A stretch of DNA of 64,000 nt from Bacteroidota bacterium. GTDB lineage: Bacteria > Bacteroidota > Bacteroidia > Chitinophagales > Chitinophagaceae. Every line of letters begins with the position of its first letter. Within the stretch, counting starts at the first letter, position 1. The notes beneath the pieces are model-generated. The model ran no database searches, was not told the origin of the DNA, and saw nothing but the letters and a program-made list of their open reading frames with translations. Where the stretch lies: contig JADJSG010000007.1 in NCBI GenBank assembly GCA_016711825.1, positions 434,001-498,000 of the forward strand, in the 5' to 3' direction. The translations under genes were made by a program, and so were the position numbers. Of the stretch, positions 63,792 to 64,000 are shown in pieces.

Positions 63792-64000
63792 TACCTAAGG
63801 AGTATATAATAAATTGACTTGTGACAATCCAATTTTTTTAACGAGGCTGTTAAATACTATTTCTCATGGGCTTTTTCTATAATGACTAAGAACTTACATT
63901 TACTTTTTGTAAATTCGATGATAGTGTACCCATCGGTGAGCGAAGATAATTGGCAATACTAAAAATTGCACATCAAAGTGATCACCCTAAAAGAAATGAA
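63792..64000. other. Intergenic right edge of the window
   Basis: AT-rich DNA without a recognisable gene or signal; any following gene lies outside the window. Confidence 0.4.

Noticed and set aside
57300..63800. Integron-like cassette array, suggested by arr and many small single genes
   Set aside because: No attC-like inverted repeats or integrase seen, and genes have their own promoters and irregular spacing.
1..64000. tRNA, rRNA and CRISPR arrays
   Set aside because: No T-arm-like GTTCGA..C pattern with a cloverleaf, no rRNA core sequence and no regularly spaced direct repeats were seen.

Overview
The window is AT-rich chromosomal DNA from a member of the Bacteroidota, most likely a Chitinophagales/Saprospiria-type gliding or surface-adhesive bacterium. 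Evidence: SprB-repeat adhesins ending in the gliding-motility-associated (CHU_C, T9SS type B) C-terminal domain; a 289-residue Bacteroidota-type primary sigma factor; a GldB-like lipoprotein; DUF3822-rsmD-coaD and cdsA-DUF2007-CPBP gene groups; and promoters of the Bacteroidota form (-7 TAnnTTTG) with few Shine-Dalgarno sites. TAA, TAG and TGA all end intact genes, so the code is standard.

0-8 kb: two paralogous SprB-repeat adhesins in tandem (the first entering from the left edge), separated by a 1.45 kb IS5-family insertion sequence. 8-13.3 kb: pckA, a YceI-like lipoprotein, two thioredoxin-fold proteins and an NhaD-type antiporter. Every large gene from 2 to 13 kb except the first adhesin carries one or more single-base indels (11 in total). 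I see none in the following 45 kb, so this stretch is either decaying or poorly assembled.

13.5-31.5 kb: housekeeping and envelope genes. They include sucC, an undecaprenyl-phosphate sugar-1-phosphate transferase with a UDP-sugar dehydrogenase, rpoD, a LolD/MacB-type ATPase diverging from the c-di-AMP cyclase gene, aroK, an RsmF-like rRNA methylase, a GT9 glycosyltransferase overlapping a solitary DNA adenine methylase, an SDR-type threonine dehydrogenase, and a PadR/PspC operon with a palindromic operator.

31.5-57 kb: a GC-rich structured-RNA candidate, cdsA, a CPBP protease, prmA, plsY, an ABC exporter with a LolA-like protein, a putative PD-(D/E)XK nuclease, a lone nuoF, coaD-rsmD-DUF3822, a MATE pump, uvrA, a GldB-like gene, an outer-membrane barrel, two DUF1801 genes, a PhoB/PhoR-type two-component system, a TPR protein and uvrB.

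57-64 kb: an accessory run of small plus-strand genes. It holds a rifampin ADP-ribosyltransferase, a DUF2200 gene with an in-frame TAG, a bestrophin-family channel gene with an in-frame TGA followed 10 nt later by an LCIB-like carbonic anhydrase, a DinB-like protein, a RibD/DHFR-like reductase, two PhnB/VOC proteins and a lipoprotein. The bestrophin/LCIB pair mirrors partners of the algal CO2-concentrating mechanism and is the most intriguing system here. A roughly 105-120 bp intergenic repeat with TTATACC/GGTATAA inverted motifs occurs six times across the window, twice in tandem.
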